In this document: positions 8,300 to 16,887 of the stretch, one piece after another
Numbering within the stretch: the stretch's first letter is position 1
Layout: every line of letters starts with the position of its first letter
NCBI GenBank assembly: GCA_902790325.1
Contig: CADARP010000011.1
Location: 1 to 64,000, forward strand
Reading direction: 5' to 3'
DNA from: Oscillospiraceae bacterium
GTDB lineage: Bacteria; Bacillota; Clostridia; Oscillospirales; Acutalibacteraceae
DNA length: 64,000 nt
Translations under genes and position numbers: made by a program
Notes under the pieces: generated by a model
Told to the model about the DNA's origin: nothing
Databases searched by the model: none
What the model saw: the letters and a program-made list of their open reading frames with translations, nothing else

Positions 8300-9580
8300 A
8301 TGGATGCACCAAAACTTTTGAGAATCGCGGACGGCGCGGAGCTTGTCGCCGTCCGGACCGAGCTGTTCAAGACCTGCAAGATCCACGTCAGCATCGCGCT
8401 GCCGCTTGCGGGCGATATTGCGGCCAAGGCCGTGCTGCCGTATATCCTGCGCCGCTCCTGCCGGCGCTATCCCGACTTCACGTCGCTGAACGGACATCTC
8501 GACACGCTGTACGGCGCGACGCTCGGCGCAGCCGTGAGCAAACTGGGCGAGGCGCAGCTTCTGCAGCTTTCCGTCGGCGCGATCGACGACCGCTTTGTGC
8601 CGGACGGCAGCAGCGTCGCCGCCGAGGCCGCAGAGCTGCTGACACAGCTTCTCTTTGAGCCGAAGCTCGAAAACGGCACGTTCTGCCAATCGGACGTGGA
8701 AATCGAAAAGCGTCTGCTTCTCCAGCGCATGCAGGCCGAGGACGACGACAAGCGCACCTATGCCCGCCGCCGCTGCGAGGAAGTGATGTGCGAAAACGAG
8801 CCGTACGGCAAAAACCGCTACGGCACCGCGCAGGAGATCGAATCTCTGACGCCCGAGCGCGTCTACGCCGCATGGCGCGAGGTACTGGAAACGGCGCGCA
8901 TCCGCTTCGTCCTCGTCAACAGCGGCGAGCCGGACACGGCGTTCTCTTTGCTGCAGGCGCAGTTCGCCGGTGTGGAACGCCGCGTCTGCGACATCCGCAC
9001 GCAGTTCATTCCGTCTGCCGATACCGTCCGGTACGCGCGCGAAACGCAGGCGCTCATGCAGGGCACGCTCGTGATGGGTTTCCGCTGCGGCATGACGCGT
9101 GAAGACGATATGGACCCCGCGCTCTCCGTCATGGCGGACATCTTCGGCGGCGGCACGTATTCGCGTCTGTTCTCCGTGGTGCGCGAAAAGATGAGCCTGT
9201 GCTATTTCTGCGCCGCGCGGCTCAACCGGCAGAAGGGCGTCATGCTCGTCTTCAGCGGCATCGAAACCGAAAACGAAGAAAAAACGCGCGAGGCGATCCT
9301 CGCCCAGCTTCATGAAATCCAAAACGGCGCGATCGCGCAGGACACGCTCGACACGTCCGTGCGCTCGCTGCGCGACACCATCCGCGGCTATACCGATTCG
9401 CCCGACGTGCTGTGCGCATGGTACGGCAGTCAGATCCTCAACGGCACGGCGAAGACGCCGGCGCAGCGCATTGCCGAGATCGAAACGGTCACGCTGCCGC
9501 AGGTACAGAAAGCGGCCGAGGCCGTCACGCTCGACACGGTATTCATGCTGGCGGGAACGGGGGAAGAAAACCATGATTGA
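8300..9580 (+). CDS. M16 (pitrilysin) family protein without the zinc motif, YfmF-like
   Basis: 426 residues with the M16 fold pattern (an N-terminal half with the NGHLDTLYGA helix segment and a C-terminal half with YSRLFSVVREKMSLCYF). The HxxEH zinc-binding motif is absent: the aligned helix reads ILRRSCRRYP. This matches the inactive partner of two-gene M16 pairs (YfmF/YfmH of Bacillus), in which one subunit supports substrate binding and the next gene supplies the active site. Its stop codon overlaps the start of the next gene by eight bases. Cytoplasmic; substrate unknown. Confidence 0.88.
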   Translation: MDAPKLLRIADGAELVAVRTELFKTCKIHVSIALPLAGDIAAKAVLPYILRRSCRRYPDFTSLNGHLDTLYGATLGAAVSKLGEAQLLQLSVGAIDDRFVPDGSSVAAEAAELLTQLLFEPKLENGTFCQSDVEIEKRLLLQRMQAEDDDKRTYARRRCEEVMCENEPYGKNRYGTAQEIESLTPERVYAAWREVLETARIRFVLVNSGEPDTAFSLLQAQFAGVERRVCDIRTQFIPSADTVRYARETQALMQGTLVMGFRCGMTREDDMDPALSVMADIFGGGTYSRLFSVVREKMSLCYFCAARLNRQKGVMLVFSGIETENEEKTREAILAQLHEIQNGAIAQDTLDTSVRSLRDTIRGYTDSPDVLCAWYGSQILNGTAKTPAQRIAEIETVTLPQVQKAAEAVTLDTVFMLAGTGEENHD

Positions 9581-10859
9581 CAAAATCTATTCCGACGCGA
9601 TGCTCGGTGAGAGCTACCGCGAGATAAAGCACCCTTCGGGTCTGACGATCCGCGTCCTGCACAAGGACGGCTACAAGAGCAGCTACGCGCTGTTTGCGAC
9701 GAAGTACGGTTCGATCGACACAAAGATCGCCCAGCCGGACGGCACGTTCCGCACGATCCCGGAAGGCACGGCGCATTTCTTGGAGCACAAACTGTTTGAA
9801 AGCGAGGACCTGGACGCGTTCGAGCGCTTTGCAAAAACGGGCGCCAACGCCAACGCGTTCACGTCGTTCGACATGACGGCGTATCTGTTCCAGTGCACCG
9901 ACCGCTTCAGTGAGAATTTAGAGATCCTGCTCGATTTCGTACAGTCGCCGTATTTCACGGAGGAAACCGTGCAGAAGGAGCAGGGCATCATCGGGCAGGA
10001 GATCCGCATGTACCGCGACTCCGCCGAGTGGGAGGTCGAGTTCAACCTCCTGCGCGCGCTGTACCACCAGCATCCCGTGCGCATCGACATCGCCGGGACG
10101 GAACAGACGATCGCCGGGATCACGGCAGATCTGCTGTACGGCTGCTACCGCAATTTCTATGACCTGCACAACATGGTGCTCGCCGTTGCCGGAAAAGCCA
10201 CCGCCGAGGAAGTGCTCGCCGCGGCGGACAAGATGCTCAAACCCGCTTCGGGCAAGGCAGCCGTGCGTGAGTTCGTTCCCGAGCCGCCCGCACCGGCACA
10301 GACCGAGATCGTCGAGCGTATGCCCGTCAACGTCCCGCTGTTCGCGCTCGGCTACAAGGAAGCCATCGACACACCCGAGCGCACCGCAAAGCAGTCGCTC
10401 GCGACAACCATTTTGCTCGACGCGATCGCCGGACGGTCGTCCGCGCTCTACAAAAAGCTGCTCGAAGAAGGACTCATCAATACCGGCTTCTCCCCGCAGT
10501 ATTTCTACGGCTTCGGCTACGCGAACTGCGAATTCTCCGGCGAGTCCGCCGACCCGTACCGCGCCGCCGAGGAGATCCGCAAAGCCGTCGCCGACATCCG
10601 CAAAACCGGCATCGACGCCGAGGCGTTCGAGCGTGCGCGCCGCAAACGCTACGGCCGGACGGTCATGAACTACAATGACGTCGACGCAGTCGCGCACGAA
10701 ATGGCGGAATCGTATTTCGCCGGCGCCGATCTGTTCGAGACCGCGCGCATCTGCCGCGAGCTGACGCTCGACGACGTCAACGCGCGTCTCGGGGAGATCC
10801 TCGACGACAGCACGGCGGCGCTGTCCGTCATCCTGCCGAAGGACGGAAAGGACGAGTAA
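9573..10859 (+). CDS. M16 family zinc peptidase, YfmH-like active subunit
   Basis: 428 residues. The inverted zinc motif H68-x2-E71-H72 is present in GTAHFLEHKLFE, and the distal glutamate region QEIRMYRDS follows. The start at 9573 (ATG inside the end of the upstream gene) is chosen because protein homology begins at MIDKIYSD; a longer open frame upstream is only the shadow of the first peptidase. It probably pairs with the preceding zinc-less subunit to form a clamshell peptidase that degrades short peptides. It abuts lgt with no gap. Confidence 0.9.
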   Translation: MIDKIYSDAMLGESYREIKHPSGLTIRVLHKDGYKSSYALFATKYGSIDTKIAQPDGTFRTIPEGTAHFLEHKLFESEDLDAFERFAKTGANANAFTSFDMTAYLFQCTDRFSENLEILLDFVQSPYFTEETVQKEQGIIGQEIRMYRDSAEWEVEFNLLRALYHQHPVRIDIAGTEQTIAGITADLLYGCYRNFYDLHNMVLAVAGKATAEEVLAAADKMLKPASGKAAVREFVPEPPAPAQTEIVERMPVNVPLFALGYKEAIDTPERTAKQSLATTILLDAIAGRSSALYKKLLEEGLINTGFSPQYFYGFGYANCEFSGESADPYRAAEEIRKAVADIRKTGIDAEAFERARRKRYGRTVMNYNDVDAVAHEMAESYFAGADLFETARICRELTLDDVNARLGEILDDSTAALSVILPKDGKDE

Positions 10860-11834
10860 ATGGATATTACGGACGTATATTTCAAAGGACTCTCGCACGT
10901 TTTCCACGTCAGCTCAATCCTCGCGCAGTTCGAGCTGTTCGGCCACACGTTCACCATCCGCTGGTACGGCGCGATCATCGCGTTCGGCTTTCTGCTCGCG
11001 GCGCTTCTGGGCGGGCGGATCGCCTACACATGGAAAATGAGCCTCGACAAAATGGTGGACGTGCTGATCTACGGCACGCTGGCCGGCATCGTCTGCGCCC
11101 GGCTCTACTACTGTATTTTCGAGTGGGATTACTACGGACAGCATCCCGCCGACATCCTCAAAATCTGGAACGGCGGTCTGGCCATCTACGGCGGCATCAT
11201 CGGCGGCATCGCGGCGGCCTATATCACCGCGCGTGTGCGGAAGCTGAATTTCCTCAATCTGCTCGACTGCGTGGGCATTTCGCTGCTGGTCGGACAGGGC
11301 GTCGGCCGCTGGGGCAACTTTGCCAATCAGGAGGCGTTCGGCGTCAATACCGATCTGCCGTGGGGCATGTGGAGCGAAAAGACCATGTCCTACATCCTGA
11401 GCCATCAGACCGAGTTTGCCGCCGCGGGCATCAACGTCCGCGCCGGTTCGCTCGAGGACAAAGCGTATGTGCACCCGACGTTCCTGTACGAGTCGCTGTG
11501 GTGCATGTGCGGCGTGCTCGTGCTGTACATCCTCTGCCGGAAGCTGCGCAAATTCAGCGGTCAGATGTTCCTCGCCTACGGCGTATGGTACGGCGCCGAG
11601 CGTGCGTTCGTCGAGGGACTGCGCACCGACAGCCTGTACATCGGCACTTTCCGCGTCTCGCAGCTGCTGTCCGTCGCGCTCGCGTCGATCTGCCTCGTGC
11701 TGCTGGTCGTGTTCTGGATCCGCGCGGTCCGGCATCCGAAACCCATTGACGGCATTGATTTCTATTCCGACCCCACAGCCGGAATGAAAAATAAAAAGAA
11801 AAAAGCTCAGTCAGAAAACGGAGGTCAATCATGA
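10860..11834 (+). CDS. lgt: Prolipoprotein diacylglyceryl transferase
   Basis: 324 residues, integral membrane. Lgt moves diacylglycerol from phosphatidylglycerol to the lipobox cysteine of prolipoproteins. The family signature GRWGNFANQEAFG (about residues 152-164), the IRWYG segment near the N-terminus, NGGLAIYGGIIGG and the final HPTFLYES stretch are all present, across about seven hydrophobic segments. A charged KNKKKKAQSE tail ends the protein. The ATG follows the upstream stop directly and the stop overlaps the next start by four bases. Confidence 0.96.
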   Translation: MDITDVYFKGLSHVFHVSSILAQFELFGHTFTIRWYGAIIAFGFLLAALLGGRIAYTWKMSLDKMVDVLIYGTLAGIVCARLYYCIFEWDYYGQHPADILKIWNGGLAIYGGIIGGIAAAYITARVRKLNFLNLLDCVGISLLVGQGVGRWGNFANQEAFGVNTDLPWGMWSEKTMSYILSHQTEFAAAGINVRAGSLEDKAYVHPTFLYESLWCMCGVLVLYILCRKLRKFSGQMFLAYGVWYGAERAFVEGLRTDSLYIGTFRVSQLLSVALASICLVLLVVFWIRAVRHPKPIDGIDFYSDPTAGMKNKKKKAQSENGGQS

Positions 11835-12838
11835 AACTGAAACTGGAACGCGCACTCGTCTGCTTCATCTCATCGTTCCTGATGGTCACCGGTTCCATCT
11901 TCGGAACCAATCACTGGGACACACCGGAAAAGTATACCGCACGCGTCGATTCGTTGACACTGTTCTCGAACACGATGGAGACGGCCGTCCCGCAGACGGA
12001 AGTATACAACCTGATCCGCAACCACCTGGCGAGCCCCTCTGCCGACGGCAGGGAAAAGAAAGTACTCGTGCTCGGCTATGACGGCACGCGCGTCGACACG
12101 CTGACCACGATCGATCCGGCCAACAGCGCGATCACCAAACTTTCGGAAAACGGCTACGGCGTGATCTCCTACTGCGGCGGCGTCAACTATCCGCGCATGA
12201 ACACGCAGGCGACGTCCACCGCGCCGGGCTGGTGCTCGATGCTCACGGGCGCGTGGGCTGACGTGCACGGCGTCCGCCGCAACATGCAGCCGAAATCCAA
12301 CGACCACCTGACGCTGCTGACGACGGCGGTACAGGACGGCATTGCGGACTCCTCCGCGTTCTACATCTCGTGGAAAGGGCACTTCAGCAACCGCCTGATG
12401 ACATACTACCCCGAAAAGCAGTATGTGGAAGAAAAGGGCCTGCCCGTCAAGTTCGTCCAGGCCGACGATGACGAGGGTACGCTTGCGAACGTCAAGAACG
12501 ACCTCGCGCAGAAGGACTGCACAGACTTCATCTTCTTCATCATGGAATACGTCGACCATGTGGGACACTCGTCCGGCTTCGACGTGAAGAACAAGAAGTA
12601 CGTCAACGCTTTCCACACCGCGGACGAAAAAGCGCTCGACATCCTGAACACGCTCGAAGCGCGTGAAACGTACGAGCAGGAGGACTGGCTGATCCTCATC
12701 ACGACCGACCACGGCGGCTGCAACCTCAACCACGGCCGCTGCACCATCCAGGAGCGTTACACGTTCATGTTCTGCAACAAGCCGATCCTGCCGCCGCAGG
12801 AAGAGCCGTTCATCATTTTCGGCGCACCGAACCGGTAA
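11831..12838 (+). CDS. Membrane-anchored alkaline-phosphatase-superfamily protein (phosphodiesterase/nucleotide pyrophosphatase type)
   Basis: 335 residues with an N-terminal signal or anchor (about 8-26). Metal-site motifs of the alkaline phosphatase superfamily are in order: GYDGTRVD (D84), STAPGWCSML (nucleophile S/T near 128-130), VDHVGHSSGF (D242, H246), TTDHGG (D293, H294) and HGRC (H301). Closest known type is the type I phosphodiesterase/nucleotide pyrophosphatase group; a sulfatase or phosphopentomutase-like function is less likely. Overlaps lgt by four bases, so it is coupled to lipoprotein or envelope synthesis. The substrate may be an envelope phosphodiester, which is inference. 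Confidence 0.82.
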   Translation: MKLKLERALVCFISSFLMVTGSIFGTNHWDTPEKYTARVDSLTLFSNTMETAVPQTEVYNLIRNHLASPSADGREKKVLVLGYDGTRVDTLTTIDPANSAITKLSENGYGVISYCGGVNYPRMNTQATSTAPGWCSMLTGAWADVHGVRRNMQPKSNDHLTLLTTAVQDGIADSSAFYISWKGHFSNRLMTYYPEKQYVEEKGLPVKFVQADDDEGTLANVKNDLAQKDCTDFIFFIMEYVDHVGHSSGFDVKNKKYVNAFHTADEKALDILNTLEARETYEQEDWLILITTDHGGCNLNHGRCTIQERYTFMFCNKPILPPQEEPFIIFGAPNR

Positions 12839-12871
12839 ATCCTACAAAACATAAAGAAAGGAATCTGCTGT

Positions 12872-14659
12872 ATGCAAATCACCAATGACATCCGCTATAT
12901 CGGCGTCAACGACCATAAGATCGACCTGTTCGAGGGACAGTACGTCGTCGAGAACGGCATGGCGTACAACTCCTACGTCATCCTCGACCAAAAAATCGCC
13001 GTGTTCGACACGGTCGACGCGCACTTCACACACGAATGGCTCGACAACCTGCAGAAAGCGCTCGCCGGCAGAACGCCCGATTATCTGATCGTGCAGCACA
13101 TGGAGCCGGATCATTCCGCCAACATCCTGCAGTTCGCCAAGCTCTATCCGACCGCGACGATCGCCGCGTCCGCCAAGGCGTTCCCGATGATGCAGAACTT
13201 CTTCGGCACGGATTTCGCCGACCGCCGTCTCGTCCTCGCCGAGGGCGACACGCTGGAGCTGGGCACGCACACGCTGCACTTCATCACCGCGCCGATGGTG
13301 CACTGGCCGGAGGTCATCATGACCTATGACAGCACGGACAAGGTGCTGTTCTCCGCCGACGGTTTCGGCAAGTTCGGCGCGCTCGACGCGGACGAAGACT
13401 GGGCGTGTGAAGCAAGACGCTACTATTTCGGCATCGTCGGCAAATACGGCGCGCAGGTGCAGGCCGTTCTGAAAAAGGCCGCCGCGCTGGACATCCGGAC
13501 GATCTGCCCGCTGCATGGTCCGATCCTGTCGGAAAACCTCGGCTACTATCTCGATCTCTACAACACCTGGTCGTCCTACGGCACCGAGACCGAGGGCATC
13601 ATGATCGCCTGCACGTCCGTCTACGGCAACACCAAGAAGGCCGTGGAGCAGCTCGCCAAGGAGCTGGAGGAAAAGGGCTGCCCGAAGGTCGTCGTCAACG
13701 ATCTGGCGCGGTGCGATATGGCGGAGTGCGTCGAAGACGCGTTCCGTTACGGCAAGATCGTGCTCGCCACGACGACGTACAACGCCGACATCTTCCCGTT
13801 CATGCGCACGTTCATCGACCATCTTGTCGAGCGCGGATTCAAGAACCGCGTCGTCGGCCTCATCGAAAACGGAAGCTGGGCGCCGCTCGCCGCCAAGACG
13901 ATGCGCAAAATGCTCGAGGGCTGCAAGAACCTGACGTTCACGGAGTCGACGGTTTCGATCAAGTCCGCAATGAACGACGACAACAAGGCGCAGATCACCG
14001 CCATGGCGGACGAGCTGTGCAAGGACTATCTCGCGCAGCGCAGCGAAACCGCCAACAAGAACGATCTGACCGCGCTGTTCCGCATCGGTTACGGTCTGTA
14101 CGTCGTCACGTCCAACGACGGACAGAAGGACAACGGTCTGATCGTCAACACCGTCACGCAGGTCACCAACACGCCCAACCGCATCGCCGTGACGATCAAC
14201 AAGCAAAACTACTCCCACCACGTCATCAAGCAGACGGGCGTCATGAACGTCAACTGCCTGTCGAAGGACGCGCCGTTCTCCGTGTTCGAGAACTTCGGCT
14301 TCCAGAGCGGCCGCAACGTCGACAAGTTTGCCAACTGCGAGCCGCTGCGTTCGGACAACGGCCTGATCTTCCTGCCGCATTACATCAACGCCTTCATGTC
14401 GCTGAAGGTCGAGCAGTACGTTGACCTCGACACACACGGCATGTTCATCTGCGCCGTGACCGAGGCACGCGTGATCTCTGACGTGGAGACGATGACGTAT
14501 ACATACTATCAGGAGAACGTCAAACCCAAGCCCCAGACCGAAGGCAAGAAGGGCTACGTCTGCAAGATCTGCGGCTACGTCCACGAGGGCGAGCTGCCGG
14601 ACGATTTCATCTGCCCGCTGTGCAAGCACGGTGTCGCCGACTTTGAGCCGATCGGGTAA
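12872..14659 (+). CDS. Flavodiiron protein fused to flavin reductase and rubredoxin
   Basis: 595 residues in four parts: metallo-beta-lactamase-like diiron domain (1-245) with H76-x-E78-x-D80-H81; flavodoxin (about 247-390) with the FMN loop TSVYGNT; FMN-binding split-barrel flavin reductase (about 410-545); C-terminal rubredoxin with CKICGY and CPLCKHG (about 550-590). Flavodiiron proteins reduce O2 to water or NO to N2O in anaerobes; the extra modules would feed electrons from NAD(P)H to the diiron site within one chain. Cytoplasmic. Last gene before a strong terminator, 33 bases after the previous stop, with AAAGGAA as ribosome site. Confidence 0.95.
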   Translation: MQITNDIRYIGVNDHKIDLFEGQYVVENGMAYNSYVILDQKIAVFDTVDAHFTHEWLDNLQKALAGRTPDYLIVQHMEPDHSANILQFAKLYPTATIAASAKAFPMMQNFFGTDFADRRLVLAEGDTLELGTHTLHFITAPMVHWPEVIMTYDSTDKVLFSADGFGKFGALDADEDWACEARRYYFGIVGKYGAQVQAVLKKAAALDIRTICPLHGPILSENLGYYLDLYNTWSSYGTETEGIMIACTSVYGNTKKAVEQLAKELEEKGCPKVVVNDLARCDMAECVEDAFRYGKIVLATTTYNADIFPFMRTFIDHLVERGFKNRVVGLIENGSWAPLAAKTMRKMLEGCKNLTFTESTVSIKSAMNDDNKAQITAMADELCKDYLAQRSETANKNDLTALFRIGYGLYVVTSNDGQKDNGLIVNTVTQVTNTPNRIAVTINKQNYSHHVIKQTGVMNVNCLSKDAPFSVFENFGFQSGRNVDKFANCEPLRSDNGLIFLPHYINAFMSLKVEQYVDLDTHGMFICAVTEARVISDVETMTYTYYQENVKPKPQTEGKKGYVCKICGYVHEGELPDDFICPLCKHGVADFEPIG

Positions 14660-14675
14660 CAGACATATACATTCA

Positions 14676-14719
14676 ACCGCCGGATCTCGTTTTTTGCGAA
14701 ATCCGGCGGTTGTTTTTTT
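14676..14719 (+). terminator. Terminator of the M16-lgt-flavodiiron operon
   Basis: Long stem ACCGCCGGAT.../...ATCCGGCGGT followed by TGTTTTTTT on the plus strand, 16 bases after the flavodiiron stop codon. Confidence 0.9.
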
Positions 14720-14835
14720 AACAAGCTTGCAGGGGACGTCGCCCACTGTCCCGCATTGCAGTATATCGTCCACATCGGCTCGAGCGGACATCGACGCATG
14801 CGAAGTCTGCGTTTTTTCACGTATATACAAAAGAG

Positions 14836-14857
14836 AGCCTGCGGAACTTCGCAGGCT
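14836..14857 (-). terminator. Hairpin downstream of the dockerin gene
   Basis: Stem AGCCTGCG...CGCAGGCT about 30 bases past the minus-strand stop; on the minus strand it is followed by CTCTTTTG and on the plus strand by TTCTTTC, so it may act both ways. Confidence 0.6.
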
Positions 14858-14887
14858 TTCTTTCATAAACAGCGAGACTGTTTCGGC

Positions 14888-16744
14888 TCAGACGGCGAAC
14901 AGCAGCCGAACATCCCAGCCGCCGGCGAGGTACCGCGCGATCAGCGCAACGTCCCGAAGATCGGTCACGTGATCCGCATTCACGTCGGCGTTGAGCGGAT
15001 CGGAAGTCACGTCCCAATCCGCCAGGACGCGGCGCAGCAGCACCACGTCCCTGAGGTTGACATGACCGTCGGCGTTCACGTCGCCGGGCGTGTTGACAAG
15101 GCACGCCGCACAGCGGCTGCAGCGGACAGTCTTCGTACCGTCCGCAACGGCCACGTTCCCCGCGATCGACGCGTCGAAATCGTGGCCGCGCGGCGGGATC
15201 GTTTCGCTGTAACTGTCGCCGCACGAGCAGGTGTAAACAGCTGCACCCGCCTGTGTGCAGGTCGCGGCGGTCGTTACGCAGGTATAGGTATGCCCCGCGG
15301 CGGGGATCACGGTGCGGTTCGAGACCGCGCCGCATTTCGTGCATCGGTCGTATTCCGCGCCGTCCTCCGTACACGTCTCCGCCAGCACAACGTGCTCCAG
15401 ATATGCGCTGCCGCAGCCGCATGTGCCGGCTGCGTTTGTGTCCGGCACGATCAGCCTGCCGGCTTTGAGCAGATCGAGCATCTGTGTGTTCTGCGCGGCG
15501 GTTCCCTCATAATCTGCGATCCCGTTTGCGGCAGCGATCCGGGCGCGGTACGCGAAGGAGCCGTCCGCACCGACCGAGCGCAGCGCGTCGGCGAGCGACT
15601 GATAACTGCTGTCGCACGCGGTGAAATACGTCACGGCCGGCGTCGGCGAATCTGCCGGCTTTTTCAGCGTGCCCGCCTTCAGCAGCGCGAGCATCGCGTC
15701 GTTCTGGTCGACCGTGCCGCTGTAATTTCCGATCCCGTTTGCGGCGGCGATCTCTTTGCGGTACGCAAAGGAAGCGTCCGCGCCGACGGATTCCAGCGCG
15801 GCGGCAAGCGTCGTAAAGGAAGCGGCACACGCCGGGAAGCAGTCCGCCGCCGGCTCCGGTACGCCGTCCGGATCGATGAGCGTACCCTGCTTGAGCAGCG
15901 AAAGCATCTGATTGTTCTGCGCGGCGGTTCCGCTGTATTCCTCAATGTGATTCGCGGCGGCGATCCGCTTGCGGTAAGCGTAGGACGTATCCTTGCCGAT
16001 ATTCGCAAGTCCCTCGGTGATCGTCGCGCAGGACTGTGCGCACGCCGGGAAATATGTGCCGGAAACGGGCGGTGTGACCGGCGTCCCGCCGTAATCCGGA
16101 CAACAGACGTAAACGACGAATGTGTTCGACGTGCTGTACGATTTCGCGCAGACCGCGCCGCCGTTCGTGGAGATCTCGGAAGAGCTCGTGTTGCCCTCGA
16201 CGGTGTAGATCGTGCTGCCGGAAAAGCCCGTCACGATCCCGACGTGGTTCGTCTTGTTCGTGTTGCGCGCGGACTTGAAGTAAATGATGTCGCCCGCCTG
16301 CGGCGTGTATGTTCCGGCGGCGACTTCGGCGCGGGTATGCGCTCTGCCCCACGAGATAAACTGATTCAATCCGGAAACGGTGAAGGAGTGCTTGGGCACG
16401 ACGGTCGTCGGGACGCCCGCGTTGTACGCGCACCATGATACGAACATCGCGCACCACATGTCCTGCAGGCCGTACCACCGGCCGTACTCCGTACAGTTGC
16501 CGCTGCCCGGGACCTCGCCCGAAAGCTGCGACGAACTGCCGCCCTCCTGATAGCCGATCTGGCTCTGCGCTACAGCGACGATGTCTGCGCGCGGATCGCC
16601 GGTCAGCGAGAGCGCGGTCAATGCGGTATAGTACCGGCCGCCCGCATACGACGCGGAGCCGGTATAGGACAGCGCCGCGGCCAGAAGCGGCTGCGCAAAA
16701 AACAGCAGACAAAGCAAAGCCGCGCACAAACGGATACGTTTCAC
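14888..16744 (-). CDS. Secreted CHAP-domain hydrolase with three repeats and a type I dockerin
   Basis: 618 residues from the GTG at 16744, preferred over the in-frame TTG at 16750 because AGGAGGG lies eight bases before the GTG but only two before the TTG. Signal peptide (KRIRLCAALLCLLFF...). CHAP domain about 50-215 with the Cys-His-Asn set C98 (MWCAMFVSWC), H167 (NHVGIV), N185 (EGNT). Then three ~62-residue repeats (229-291, 300-363, 370-434; F/YRxRIAAANxI...GTAAQN...LLKxG), probably wall-binding. Next, cysteine-rich CTKCG/CSCG segments. Last, a dockerin (about 552-612) with two calcium loops DVNADGHVNLRD and DVNADHVTDLRD. It would cleave peptidoglycan and dock onto a cohesin scaffold; no cohesin is in this window. 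Confidence 0.88.
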   Translation of the reverse strand: MKRIRLCAALLCLLFFAQPLLAAALSYTGSASYAGGRYYTALTALSLTGDPRADIVAVAQSQIGYQEGGSSSQLSGEVPGSGNCTEYGRWYGLQDMWCAMFVSWCAYNAGVPTTVVPKHSFTVSGLNQFISWGRAHTRAEVAAGTYTPQAGDIIYFKSARNTNKTNHVGIVTGFSGSTIYTVEGNTSSSEISTNGGAVCAKSYSTSNTFVVYVCCPDYGGTPVTPPVSGTYFPACAQSCATITEGLANIGKDTSYAYRKRIAAANHIEEYSGTAAQNNQMLSLLKQGTLIDPDGVPEPAADCFPACAASFTTLAAALESVGADASFAYRKEIAAANGIGNYSGTVDQNDAMLALLKAGTLKKPADSPTPAVTYFTACDSSYQSLADALRSVGADGSFAYRARIAAANGIADYEGTAAQNTQMLDLLKAGRLIVPDTNAAGTCGCGSAYLEHVVLAETCTEDGAEYDRCTKCGAVSNRTVIPAAGHTYTCVTTAATCTQAGAAVYTCSCGDSYSETIPPRGHDFDASIAGNVAVADGTKTVRCSRCAACLVNTPGDVNADGHVNLRDVVLLRRVLADWDVTSDPLNADVNADHVTDLRDVALIARYLAGGWDVRLLFAV

Positions 16745-16768
16745 GGACAAACCCTCCTTCCTGCATTC

Positions 16769-16797
16769 AGCGTATCATATTTCCGCAGATTCGTCAA
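16769..16797 (-). promoter_or_regulatory. Putative promoter of the CHAP-dockerin gene
   Basis: Minus strand TTGACG (16792-16797), 17 bases, TACGCT (16769-16774). The -10 is weak. It lies back to back with the ddl promoter, leaving only 28 bases between the two -35 boxes. Confidence 0.45.
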
Positions 16798-16825
16798 GAA
16801 TGCCGGCTTTTTTGCATAGATTTTC

Positions 16826-16854
16826 TTGACGATGGCGCAAAGCTATGGTAAACT
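16826..16854 (+). promoter_or_regulatory. Promoter of ddl
   Basis: TTGACG (16826-16831), 17 bases, TAAACT (16849-16854), 33 bases before the ATG of ddl. Confidence 0.65.
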
Positions 16855-16887
16855 ATATTTCTATAATTCAATTGACGAGGCGATACT

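Noticed and set aside
8210-9583. 457-codon minus-strand frame over the first M16 gene
   Set aside because: No ribosome site, Arg/His-rich composition, and M16 homology on the opposite strand.
14756-16438. 560-codon plus-strand frame within the CHAP-dockerin gene
   Set aside because: Arg/Val-rich translation with no domain; the minus-strand gene has a catalytic CHAP and dockerin.
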